This document shows, in pieces, positions 37,003-45,978 of a stretch of 64,000 nucleotides of DNA (position 1 is the first letter of the stretch; every line of letters begins with the position of its first letter). The notes under the pieces were generated by a model. That model ran no database searches, was not told the origin of the DNA, and saw nothing but the letters and a program-made list of their open reading frames with translations. The stretch comes from Apostichopus japonicus (lineage: Eukaryota > Echinodermata > Holothuroidea > Aspidochirotida > Stichopodidae), in contig NC_092568.1 in the NCBI RefSeq assembly GCF_037975245.1, forward strand, positions 24,349,501-24,413,500. Direction: 5' to 3'. The position numbers and the translations under genes were made by a program.

Positions 37003-39117
37003 ATGTCACGCAATCCATTGAAGTGCATCAACTGCTCTATGTTTCGCCCAGGCAGAGCCTGGGACGAACACGACCTTTGTCCAAAATGCAGATCCTGCAC
37101 TCGACGAGACCCCTGCCTGGTGTGTATTAAGTTTACACCAGCTCAGTGGCAGGACATCGACCTGTGGCTTGAGGGCTTACGTAGCAAGCTCCAGGGAAGG
37201 CTGGACTCGATCCCGAGCGCAATCGGGGCGCCGGAGGTTCCAGGAATAACGGGAGATAGAGAGGAGGAGGGAGTAGTAGAGAGAGAGGTGGAGGAGAGTG
37301 GCCAGGAGAGGGCCGAAGGAGAGAAAGAGGTAGAGAGAGAGGAAAGAGAAAGAGAAAGAATTCCCCTAACGGCCCCGGCTACGTCCGGATCAGTTACGGC
37401 CAGAGGGAAGGGCAGGAGCAAAGGCAAGGCTCCTGCCAGGAAAAGACCTCCAAAGCAGAGGCACAGCTCGGCCGGGCTGGAGACTCCGTCTCAGTCCGGG
37501 CCGCAGCTAAACAGACCCACAGAGCGCGGCCCCCCGGCCGTGGGAGGCTCGGGTCCTAAAGAGAGAGCAACCGAGGGGACGCGGAGACGGAGCCGGTCCC
37601 GTTCCAGGGAGCCGGACAGGGAGCCGGAGAGGCGGGTTCCGACGGAGATCCCGGCCCGAGAAAGTAGGGAGAGAGAGTCCTCCCGCCGACCCAGAAGGGA
37701 GAGATCGGGGTCGCATACAAGATCCCCAAGACGTAGAGAGAGGAAGAGATACTCTCCAATCTCCGACGAGTCCTCGGACTCTTCCGACGATGGATACAGA
37801 AGATCCAAGAGGAGGCGCCGGTCCCCGAGACGGCGTCAGGAAGAGGAACCAGCTTGGCTTTCCAAACTCACCGGCCTGCTACGGCCCCTGCTGGAGCAAA
37901 GGACGTCCACGGTAGCCGACGTGGCACCGGGCCCTACCAGCCCCATATCGACCATGGCCCCGCAACCGGCCCCGGACGCTCTGAATTGCAGAGCGTCGGT
38001 GAATCTTTCCGGCTTGGAGGACGAAGGGGAGCCCATAGATCCAGATCCTCTCGACTACGATCCTATGGAGGACAGCTTTGGTCACAATTACGAACCGGAG
38101 GAAGCACCTGTGACAGGAGGAGCCCTCCCACAGGAGCTAATAACACGGGCGGCAGACATATTCAGACGACACCTGGGGTTCGAGGAACCCGAGACGCAAC
38201 CGCAGAAGGCGGGCCGGGTATCAAAATTGACGGCGACCGGCGAAGCGTCATATAAGCCCAAAACTACCATACCAGTAGACGCAACCTGTTATGACAGATT
38301 TGAGGCCATTGCCAACAAGACCAAGTGGACGGCCTTCCCGGCCAGGGCAGATAGAGCGGTCAGGGTACCTGACAAGGCATGGAAGGATCTATTTAGATGC
38401 CCAACCATCCCCCAGGAGGCCAAGGAGAGATTAAAAGCCGAACAAGGGGCCTCATCCACACACGTGTTCAAGACCCCGGACCAGAGGAAGCTAGAAGAGC
38501 TCTTGGTAGAGGTGGACATGGCAGCCCGTTCGGGCATGAAGTTCGCATCGGTACTAATGCTATCAGCCGAAGTCCTTATGCGACACCACCAACAGCTCCC
38601 TGAGGACAGCAGCCAAGTATCCAGGGACGAAGCGGGCCAGCTCCTCCTGCTGCTGGGCCCCCTCGTCAGACTCGCGTACGATCAATTTGCAAGGGTCGCT
38701 ACCAGGTCCGTAAAGGCCCGTAGACAAAACATCGTCTCCGCCATCCATTGGCCTTCGACGGAGGCGAAGGACAGAATGCTGGAACTACCAATCCTCGGGG
38801 AAGACCTTTTTGCGGGCTGCTTCCAAAAGAAACTGCAGGAAGAGGTGGCCCGAAGGGAGACTCTGGCCAAATCAGAATTCCGACCCCCACCTACCCAGAG
38901 AACCAGACCCTTCCGCCCGAGGGAGAGCAGAGCACCTAGGGGAACGAGAGCAGCACCCGCCAAATCTATGAGCAGAGGAGCTCTCAGAGGCCGAAGCCGG
39001 GGGGCAGCCTTCCGTCCGACCCGCCCCTGGGCCCCCAGAGGAGGCAGAGGCTCCACGTCGACCAGACGGGACAGTGACCGCTCCTCCAATCGACCAGCGT
39101 TCGCCGCCCAGCCCTAG
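37003..39117 (+). CDS. DIRS gag-like protein (704 aa)
   Basis: The first frame of the element, in the usual gag position. It opens with a cysteine cluster, C8-x2-C11, C26-x2-C29-x2-C32 and C38-x2-C41 with His23, consistent with a zinc-ribbon-like fold. A long low-complexity region follows: acidic E/R repeats (about residues 85-120), then an SR/RE-rich stretch (about 190-290) resembling splicing-factor RS domains. A more structured part (about 365-625) contains a predicted helical segment, and the tail (about 640-704) is rich in Arg, Gly and Pro with RGRSRG and RGGRG. These features suggest nucleic-acid binding in the particle. The frame is uninterrupted. It overlaps the start of the next frame (39074-39117), which lies +1 relative to it. 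Confidence 0.88.
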   Translation: MSRNPLKCINCSMFRPGRAWDEHDLCPKCRSCTRRDPCLVCIKFTPAQWQDIDLWLEGLRSKLQGRLDSIPSAIGAPEVPGITGDREEEGVVEREVEESGQERAEGEKEVEREERERERIPLTAPATSGSVTARGKGRSKGKAPARKRPPKQRHSSAGLETPSQSGPQLNRPTERGPPAVGGSGPKERATEGTRRRSRSRSREPDREPERRVPTEIPARESRERESSRRPRRERSGSHTRSPRRRERKRYSPISDESSDSSDDGYRRSKRRRRSPRRRQEEEPAWLSKLTGLLRPLLEQRTSTVADVAPGPTSPISTMAPQPAPDALNCRASVNLSGLEDEGEPIDPDPLDYDPMEDSFGHNYEPEEAPVTGGALPQELITRAADIFRRHLGFEEPETQPQKAGRVSKLTATGEASYKPKTTIPVDATCYDRFEAIANKTKWTAFPARADRAVRVPDKAWKDLFRCPTIPQEAKERLKAEQGASSTHVFKTPDQRKLEELLVEVDMAARSGMKFASVLMLSAEVLMRHHQQLPEDSSQVSRDEAGQLLLLLGPLVRLAYDQFARVATRSVKARRQNIVSAIHWPSTEAKDRMLELPILGEDLFAGCFQKKLQEEVARRETLAKSEFRPPPTQRTRPFRPRESRAPRGTRAAPAKSMSRGALRGRSRGAAFRPTRPWAPRGGRGSTSTRRDSDRSSNRPAFAAQP

Positions 39118-39410
39118 GGGTGCCCACCTCACCGCGGCCATTCCGCCGGTGGGGGGGAGACTAACAAACTTCTCCCAGCAATGTGAATTTATTGGCGGGG
39201 ACAAGTGGGTGTTGGACACAGTCAAACACGGGTACAAAATAGAATTCTCCTCCAGCCCACCTTTCGGGGGCGGAGGAAGGCAGACACTCACACCCACGGA
39301 CCCCGTCAAACGCTTAGCCCTAGAAGGGGAAATTCTGGCCCTGCTGGCCAAGCAGGCAATTACAAGAGTTCCGGAAGAGACGGGACCACTCTTCTGGTCC
39401 TCCTTTTTTT
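39074..39410 (+). CDS. DIRS pol N-terminal segment, in a second frame
   Basis: This segment, whose open frame begins at GTG 39074 and overlaps the end of gag by 44 nt, encodes the conserved lead-in to DIRS RT: VGGRLTNFSQQCEF, WVLDTVKHGYKIEF, DPVKRLALEGEILALLAKQA and FWSSFF. Family homology then continues not in this frame but in the one used by 39411-41180, a +1 step at T7. No ATG begins the segment, so it may be reached by frameshifting from gag or by an unrecognised start. Confidence 0.75.
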
Positions 39411-41180
39411 CTGACCAAAAAACGGGACGGCACCTGGCGTCCCATTCTAAACCTAAAACCCCTGAACACAAAACACATCAGACCAAAACACTTCCGTATG
39501 GAGACCTTAAACTTAATATTACCCCTACTCAGAAAGGGCATGTGGGCGGCGACCGTAGACTTACGGGACGCCTACCTGCACATCTTGATACACAAAGAAC
39601 ACCGACGATTCCTAGCGTTCCGGTACGCAGAACAAGACTACCAGTTCCGGGCGCTCCCATTCGGCCTAGCCACGGCTCCCAGAACCTTCACGAGAGTCGC
39701 GGGAGCAGTAGTCGCCTACCTCAGAAAAAGAGGGGTCACCCTCTACGTATATCTAGACGACTGGTTGGTAGTAGGGAACAGTCTATCGGAAGCAACCAAC
39801 AACGTCCACAAAACGCTCCAGACCCTTCAAGAACTGGGCTGGATCGTGAACCAGAAGAAATCACGGCTATCACCCTCCCAGACGATCCAGTTCCTCAGGG
39901 CCATACTGGACTTCACCACCGGGGTAGCCCGACCCTCAGAAGAAAGAGTCGCGGCAGTCAAGGCGACCACACAACAGATCTTGGCACACCGGGGGTCACC
40001 AACGGGGACATGGCTCCGGGCCCTGGGACTCATGGCCAGCCTCGTCGATATAGTGAGACTGTGCAGGCTACACATGCGACCTCTGCAACTGCACCTGCTG
40101 AGGTCCGCAGACCCTACAGACCCAGACAAAACAACGCTCATCTACAGGTCAGAGGAGGTCACACAACACTTTCGATGGTGGCTCGACCCAAACAACTGGA
40201 GTTCAGGGGTACCCTTTGCGATACAGCTACCAATGACATCGATAACGACGGACGCGTCACTGTCCGGATGGGGAGCTCACTGGAGCAATCGCACAGCATG
40301 GGGGACGTGGTCCCAAACAGAAACATCTCTCCACATCAACATCCTGGAGATGATGGCGGTCAAAAGAGCCCTGGAAGCTTTCAACGACCACGTACAGGGA
40401 ACGATAACCACAATCTTCACCGACAACACGACAGTGGTGGCCTACATCAATCGGCAGGGGGGCACCCGCTCAGAGAGACTGTGCCGACTCGCGTGGGAGG
40501 TGATAACAGCGGCCGAGGACTCCGGCACGATCCTAAGGGCTTCCCACATCGCAGGCAAGCTCAACGTGATGGCGGACGCCCTATCCAGGGGGCATATAGA
40601 CCCCAACGAATGGTCTCTGGAACAGGAGACTTGCGACAGAATCTTTTCGATCTTCGGCAGGCCCACGATAGACCTGTTCGCAACACACAAGAACAACAAA
40701 CTCCAGACCCTCTGTTCCAGACGATTCCACCCCCTGGCCTACCACACGGATGCAATGTCCCTCTCCTGGGACCACATGGATGCGTACATCTTCCCGCCGC
40801 TATGTATGATCGGACAAGTCCTCAGGAAAATTCGGAACTCCAAGGGCAGGTTCACACTAATAGCCCCGTTCTGGCCTCGCAGACCCTGGTTCGCCGAGAT
40901 CCCCCAACTCCTCATGGACGTCCCAGTGAGTCTACCGGACAAGCCCCACCTACTGTCCCAGAGACAGGGAACTCTCTCCCACCCAGACATCAAGGGGTTA
41001 CAATTAGTTGCCTGGAGGCTGTCCGGTCTTCCCTACGACAGAGAGGCTTTTCAGAAGCAGCTGCCGCGATGGCAGCCGACGCTAGAAGGGGAACGACCGC
41101 AGCGACTTACGATTCCCGTCTGCGGAAGTTCGACCAATGGTGCCGACCGAGACAGATACTGCTGCCTGCTGCCTCTGTGA
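39324..41180 (+). CDS. DIRS reverse transcriptase / RNase H (with MT-like C-terminal region)
   Basis: This frame (codons starting at multiples of 3; first good ATG at 39498) encodes the RT core: motif A TVDLRDAYLHI (39552 on), motif B LPFGLATAP, and the catalytic YLDD at 39750-39761. RNase H follows with the acidic set in TTDASLSGWGAHW, INILEMMAVKRAL, TIFTDNTTVVAY and NVMADALSRG. After that comes DLFATHKNNKL and AYIFPPL, the region that in DIRS elements corresponds to a Dam-like methyltransferase; that last assignment is tentative. The N-terminal part of RT (39074 to about 39403) is encoded in a different frame and the homology crosses at a run of seven Ts (39404-39410). The 3' end overlaps the recombinase frame by about 110 nt. 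Confidence 0.92.
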   Translation, partial: KGKFWPCWPSRQLQEFRKRRDHSSGPPFFLTKKRDGTWRPILNLKPLNTKHIRPKHFRMETLNLILPLLRKGMWAATVDLRDAYLHILIHKEHRRFLAFRYAEQDYQFRALPFGLATAPRTFTRVAGAVVAYLRKRGVTLYVYLDDWLVVGNSLSEATNNVHKTLQTLQELGWIVNQKKSRLSPSQTIQFLRAILDFTTGVARPSEERVAAVKATTQQILAHRGSPTGTWLRALGLMASLVDIVRLCRLHMRPLQLHLLRSADPTDPDKTTLIYRSEEVTQHFRWWLDPNNWSSGVPFAIQLPMTSITTDASLSGWGAHWSNRTAWGTWSQTETSLHINILEMMAVKRALEAFNDHVQGTITTIFTDNTTVVAYINRQGGTRSERLCRLAWEVITAAEDSGTILRASHIAGKLNVMADALSRGHIDPNEWSLEQETCDRIFSIFGRPTIDLFATHKNNKLQTLCSRRFHPLAYHTDAMSLSWDHMDAYIFPPLCMIGQVLRKIRNSKGRFTLIAPFWPRRPWFAEIPQLLMDVPVSLPDKPHLLSQRQGTLSHPDIKGLQLVAWRLSGLPYDREAFQKQLPRWQPTLEGERPQRLTIPVCGSSTNGADRDRYCCLLPL

Positions 41181-42082
41181 CACAGATAGCCGAGTTCCTC
41201 CTCTCACTCTTTGGAGAAGGGAAACAAGTCTCCACTATCAGGAATTACAGGTCGGCCATCGCTGCCATCCACCAGGGCTTCCCAGATGGCTCCACACTGA
41301 GCAATAACCCGTACATTGCACAACTCATCAAAGGCATGGCGAATCGTCGCCCACAGATCAGACGGCTGGCCCCCTCCTGGGGACTCTCAGCAGTGTTACA
41401 TGCCCTGGCAGGACCACCATACGAACCAATGGCTAACGCCTCCCTGGCTGCCCTCACAAAAAAGACACTCTTCCTCGTCGCAGTTGCGTCAGCAAGAAGG
41501 AGGAGTTGCCTCCACGCCCTATCCACCAAGCAGAATCACATCAGATTTGAGGGCCACGGGGTGAGGATGGTTCCAGACCCGTCATTTATTGCAAAGAACC
41601 AGACCTTGACCTTCTTGCCAGGAGACATTTTCATCCCAGAAATTAAGACCATGTCATCAGTAGCCGAGGACAAACGATGGTGTCCAGTCAGGGCACTGAA
41701 GTGGTACCTGAACAAGACAGAAAAGTTAAGACAATCAACTTCTCTCTTCATCATACCACGACCACCCTACGCAGCGGCCTCCAAAGACACTCTATCCAGG
41801 TGGCTAGTAGAGATCATACGCCCGTTCACATCGGGGACCTCCCGACCAAGGGCTCACGACGTCAGAGGGGTCGCGGCCTCTACAGCCCTATTCGCCGGCA
41901 TCCCGGTAGAGGACATACTCAAAGCAGCAGCGTGGAAAACTCCAACTACGTTCGTCGCCTGCTACTTGACCGACACTTTACACGCCGAAGCGGCATTTGG
42001 TAGCGCGGTGATGCGAGGTCCGGTGGGTAACAGGTCCCACCCCTCGGGCCTCCCACCATCGGGCAGTGCCACTCGGTGCTAA
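41069..42082 (+). CDS. DIRS tyrosine recombinase (about 337 aa)
   Basis: This protein inserts the circular element DNA by site-specific recombination. From the ATG at 41069 (context GCGATGG) the frame encodes an N-terminal SAM-like/core-binding domain (TYDSRLRKFDQWC, ISTIRNYRSAIAAIH-like) and a catalytic domain. The catalytic residues are visible: arginine in ARRRSCLHAL (41495-41503), HxxR in AHDVRG (His 41855, Arg 41864), tryptophan in AAWK (41933) and the nucleophilic tyrosine in ACYL (41963). The stop TAA (42080-42082) lies inside the internal complementary region. The frame is in fact open from 39074, but the upstream part overlaps RT in another frame and does not look like recombinase, so the start at 41069 is preferred. 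Confidence 0.88.
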   Translation: MAADARRGTTAATYDSRLRKFDQWCRPRQILLPAASVTQIAEFLLSLFGEGKQVSTIRNYRSAIAAIHQGFPDGSTLSNNPYIAQLIKGMANRRPQIRRLAPSWGLSAVLHALAGPPYEPMANASLAALTKKTLFLVAVASARRRSCLHALSTKQNHIRFEGHGVRMVPDPSFIAKNQTLTFLPGDIFIPEIKTMSSVAEDKRWCPVRALKWYLNKTEKLRQSTSLFIIPRPPYAAASKDTLSRWLVEIIRPFTSGTSRPRAHDVRGVAASTALFAGIPVEDILKAAAWKTPTTFVACYLTDTLHAEAAFGSAVMRGPVGNRSHPSGLPPSGSATRC

Positions 42083-42173
42083 GGTTGTGAGGAGACAGGT
42101 AAGCGAGGAGCGAAGTAAATATTCCAAAACTTACTGGTTTGGATATTTACGAGTGACGAGCTTACCTGTCTCC
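42075..42173 (+). repeat. DIRS internal complementary region (circle-junction template)
   Basis: Bases 42075-42123 are the exact reverse complement of the left end (36267-36315), and 42121-42173 are the exact reverse complement of the right end (42755-42807). The two halves overlap by ATT (AAT on the other strand). In DIRS-1 this region is the template that lets the incomplete transcript ends be restored and joined into a circle. It also supplies the last codons and stop of the recombinase. Confidence 0.96.
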
Positions 42174-42650
42174 ATTCCCGCCTCCCTCCCCCGAGAGGGT
42201 GGTGGGACACAGCCGGACGGAGGAGCGGTCGCTCGACTTGACTCATGACTCCGAGCTTCACACCAGATAGACAGAACCACCATCCACCAGAGAGCCATCG
42301 ACTATGTGTATCGGTGAGTGTACCTATGTGTTTCCGTATGCGTTTGCGTACATAGTCTCCCACTTACGTTCTCACCTAAGTTGATCTAAGGGTAACAAGT
42401 GGCGGACCGTAAATCTTTAGGCTCCTTGTTAGTGTAAGGGGTAGTTCCGCCTGCAGGGTTCAGGAGAGTGTCCCCCCTTCCCGCTGCGCCGGGGAGGGTT
42501 ACACTCCCCCCTGCTAAGAAGGCGTCAGTAAATTTTTTGTTAGGGGTTCACTTTGGGAAGTTAACTCGACGGGGGTCGTTGGGGGTGGCCAGACCTTGCC
42601 ACCCCCACTCCCGTGTCCGTGAGGCCACTCTTTAGGAATGGTCTCATGAG
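42174..42650 (+). other. DIRS 3' non-coding region
   Basis: Between the ICR and the right terminal repeat, GC-rich and without an open frame of note. It contains several C5-6 and G5-6 runs (42474-42510, 42570-42610). Confidence 0.6.
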
Positions 42651-42768
42651 AAAGGAGGAGGGACCGGAAGGGGGGTGCGGTCATAGAGGGCGCACAGTGT
42701 TATTTATTTACCAGGACTTTATAGGCACGGTAGAATGAGGTGCTAAGGTTGTGAGGAGACAGGTAAGC
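42651..42768 (-). repeat. DIRS right inverted terminal repeat
   Basis: Reverse complement of 36286-36403 with one mismatch over 118 bp. Beyond it, 42769-42807 is end-specific sequence duplicated only in the ICR. Confidence 0.95.
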
Positions 42769-42807
42769 TCGTCACTCGTAAATATCCAAACCAGTAAGTT
42801 TTGGAAT

Positions 42808-43957
42808 TTCTCCTAATTCCTAACTTTGTGTTTTTTAATTATTTAGAAAGGTAACTTGATGGATTTATATGGTGCTTTACCTCTTCTAAAAATTAACGTT
42901 CCCCTTCTTGATGGGATTAGCATGTTTGGTGTCTTAAACAATGAAAATGGAAGGCAGATATAGTCCTAAATCTCTTTGGTATTACCATTGGTATGCAACA
43001 GCATTGTTTGGCGGCATGCTTCCTCATTTGGCTTCTTTGTGGGTGAGGAGTTCAACTGTTTCCCCAGTAATAAAGTCTTCTTTCATTCCATCCAAGATGC
43101 TGACCAAACTTGGCGAGCTGCTTGAAATGAAAAATTCTTCCGTGTAAAACTTTCCATTAACTTACTGTTGGTGACTTCACTTCCTCCTGTCTATATATGA
43201 ATCAATAAATATGATATATATCTCTGATTCATCAATCCATACTTTTGATATAGAAAAGATATTTCTGGAAAGAAACTGTCCATTTTCTTTTGCTTTGTTC
43301 AGTAAATTGCTAATGGGTATGTTAATGACAGGTTTACCTGTTTGCTTTTAAATGTTTATAAAGGGAACAGCTAAGTAGGGACAGTCCAATTTGAGTTCAT
43401 ATGTGTGCTGCTCTTGAGGAGTTCTCTATAAATAAAGAGGCAAGGGAACAGATGAAGAAAAAAGACTGTACATTATGATCTGAGTGCTTCCAAAAACAAC
43501 AGGTAATTGAAAAATATCAGTGAGACGAGGTAAAAGGAAGTCAGAAGACAGGTATATGGTGCTGCGTCAATTGAGTAAACACCGGCACAATGAGTGGATG
43601 CCTAGTATGTGCTGTCAACATCAGGGCTTGGTGCAAAGTGATTTGTTTATGTGTTGTGAAATTGACGTGAAATTTGTGAAATGTCAAAGCACACTAAATA
43701 CGAGTACGGATGAAAACAATTTTGTAAATCCGTTCAAGTTAACCTGGGACTTGTTCTTTGATTTTGAAGTTCATTTCAAAATCAGTCGATGTAATATATG
43801 TTGATTCTGTAATGGAAGTAACGTCACTCATTGGTATCGCCCAAAAAAGAAAGGTTGATATATCAGAGCAGTCATTTAATACACTTCTTGGTGTTCTCAA
43901 TATTGCAAAGAACTAACAAACAATGTTGATTTCACACCTTTTTTTTTTTAATTTCAG
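42808..43957 (+). other. WDR20 intron 2, 3' part
   Basis: AT-rich intron after the DIRS insertion, ending in a long pyrimidine tract before the exon 3 acceptor. The 94-codon open frame at 43520-43804 has no recognisable feature. Confidence 0.6.
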
Positions 43958-45109
43958 AGACAAATTGAAAAGTCCAAAGTGACCACCCTGAGATGGGTGC
44001 CAGGGACGGAGCACATGTTCCTGGTGACGCATTTCAGCGGTAGCATGTACCTGTACAATGACGAGTTGGAACCGGTGTCCACCCCGCCAATCTATCAGAT
44101 TCTTAAACAGGGAGAGGATTATGCTGTGTTAACCTGTAAGAGCAAAGTCCCAAGAAATCCTGTGCAGAGATGGGTAATCGGAGAGGGAGCCCTCCATGAG
44201 TTTGCATTCTCAAACGACACTAAATACGTAGCGACTGTATCCCACGATGGGTTTATGCGTGTGTTCCATTATGACTCCATGGAGAAATACGGCTCAATGA
44301 AGAGCTACTTTGGTGGCCTTCTATGTGTCTGTTGGAGCCCTGATGATAAGTACATTGTCGTTGGCGGCGAGGACGACCTCGTCTCCATTTGGTCCTTTCA
44401 TGAAAAAAGAGTGGTCGGGCGGGGAAGGGGCCATAATTCATGGGTCAGCGTGGTCAGTTTTGATCCTTTCACCACAGAGGTTCTTCCTCACAACATGGAC
44501 GTCTATGCCAGTGATGAGGACATCAGGATAGACAACCATCGCGATAGGTCTTTCAGCAGTCACTCCAGGACTTCAGTCCATAGTACGGGGGGAGATGGTA
44601 CCCCGTCGGTGTCCTACAGGTTTGGTTCGGTAGGGCAGGACACCCAGTTGTGCCTTTGGGACTTTTCTGAGGATCAGCTACTTCGTTTTCAACCCAACAG
44701 GACAAGAACTAGTACCCAGATCTCTCAATCACCACAGTGCAATAATGTACCTCACAGTAAGGACTCCAATGCATCCTCCATGCACCCAGATGGAACCCAA
44801 ACTCTCTCTAGTCGCCTTACCTCCCTATCACTCACGGACAAACCCAAGGACAAGAGCAAAAAAGACAGTATATCCAGAACGGCAAGGCAACAGTTCTTGA
44901 ATAAAATGCACGAAACAATCATATGTATAGGCGCCAAGGCTATGGGGACCACCATGTGCCCAAAGCTGGATGACGTCTTTAGGTTAGAGCCATTAATCAC
45001 AAAGAAAATTGCCTACGACAGGTTGACCACCCTCATCTTCAGAGAAGACTGTATAGTAACTGGCTGCCAGGAGGGTATCATCAACACTTGGGCAAGACCA
45101 GGGAAAGTG
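43958..45109 (+). CDS. WDR20: WDR20 exon 3 (main WD40 exon)
   Basis: This 1152-nt exon encodes residues 145-528 and most of the beta-propeller. WD-type blades are visible in HEFAFSNDTKYVATVSHDG, in LLCVCWSPDDKYIVVGGED followed by DLVSIWSF, in SVGQDTQLCLWDFSEDQL, and near the end in DCIVTGCQEGIINTWARPGK. A Ser/Thr/Asn-rich insertion (about residues 390-450), lacking propeller sequence, separates the last blades, as in vertebrate WDR20. The acceptor is TTTTTTTAATTTCAG (to 43957). The donor GTG|GTAAGC (45110) is phase 0; reading through it would give a short ending VVSSM and a TGA at 45122-45124. Confidence 0.96.
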
Positions 45110-45141
45110 GTAAGCTCTATGTGATGATGTAAGCCAGAGTT

Positions 45142-45487
45142 GACGGGTAAGAAGGGAGGAGGGTGGGGATGGAGGTAGGGGTTAGAAGGAAGGAGGAGGT
45201 GGGGATGGAGGCAGGGGTTAGAAGGAAGGAGGAGGTGGGGATGGAGGCAGGGGTTAGAAGGAAGGAGGTGGGCATGGAGGTAGGGGTTAGAAGGAAGGAG
45301 GTGGGGAAGGAGGCAGGGGTTAGAAGGTAGGAGGTGGAGATGGACGTAGGGGTTAGAAGGAAGGAGGTGGGGATGGAGGTAGGGGTTAGAAGGAAGGAGG
45401 TGGGGAAGGAGGCAGGGGTTAGAAGGAAGGAAGTGGGGATGGAGACAGGGGTTAGAAGGATGGAGGTGGGGATGGAGGCAGGGATTA
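45142..45487. repeat. Purine-rich 33-36-bp minisatellite in WDR20 intron 3
   Basis: About ten copies of a unit like GGGGTTAGAAGGAAGGAGGT followed by GGGGATGGAGGCA start roughly 30 bp after the exon 3 donor. The plus strand is almost pure purine, with several G3-G4 runs per unit. Because most units are 33 bp long, both strands stay open for over 100 codons; these frames (for example 45013-45561 minus) are artefacts. Confidence 0.92.
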
Positions 45488-45978
45488 GAGTTATTAATAA
45501 ACCCCACACCTTTACCTATCCTCATGAGAGAAGAAACTTTGGTACCTGTAGAGTACAACATTAGTTAAGTAGGTACACTGAATACTTAACAGTATGTAGT
45601 ACTTCACTTTGATTTTTTGCTCAGGCAGCCTTGGTTAGACGATTAAGGGAAAATGAAACGTAAGCTACTCTTTCCGATGACGGTGCTAGGGTTTTAAAGC
45701 TTATGTTGATTACGGTCAATTTGTGGTACAAAGTAGACCCATTCATACACTGTATGTCACTCCAATGTTTATTTTCAATCATTTGCTGGAAGACAACTGA
45801 GCAACTATCATTCATTGCAACATTCTTCACAATCACAGTTGAAGCATATTTTTTTAGTTTGGCCACAACAATTTTTCTAGATGAAATTTTCTCAAGATAA
45901 AGACTAAGTTGATCAAACTGCAACGTGGAACATTTCCAAATTTTGGACTAGACCTTCACAACTTGAAATGATACTTAA

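Larger units (their letters stand above)
36267..42807 (+). mobile_element. Near-intact DIRS-type tyrosine-recombinase retrotransposon
   Basis: This 6.54-kb element has the full DIRS architecture: inverted terminal repeats, a gag frame, a reverse transcriptase/RNase H frame, a tyrosine recombinase frame in place of a DDE integrase, and an internal complementary region (ICR) matching both outer ends. The ICR fixes the ends: its halves match 36267-36315 and 42755-42807 without mismatch and overlap by AAT, so AAT (36267-36269 and 42805-42807) is the likely crossover triplet. There is no target duplication. GC content jumps from roughly 36% outside to well over 50% inside. It lies in WDR20 intron 2 in sense orientation. 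The near-identity of repeats and ICR points to a recent insertion; a shift of frame inside RT is the only visible break. Confidence 0.96.

Noticed and set aside
37143-39089. Several antisense and alternate-frame ORFs over gag
   Set aside because: GC-rich sequence with few stops; the sense frame has the recognisable gag features.
43520-43804. 94-codon frame in WDR20 intron 2
   Set aside because: No domain, no homology recognised, and flanking sequence lacks supporting splice signals.
45013-45561. 182-codon minus-strand frame with repeated PSNPYLHPHLL-like units
   Set aside because: It is the translation of a 33-36-bp minisatellite on the strand opposite WDR20; the period divisible by three keeps frames open.
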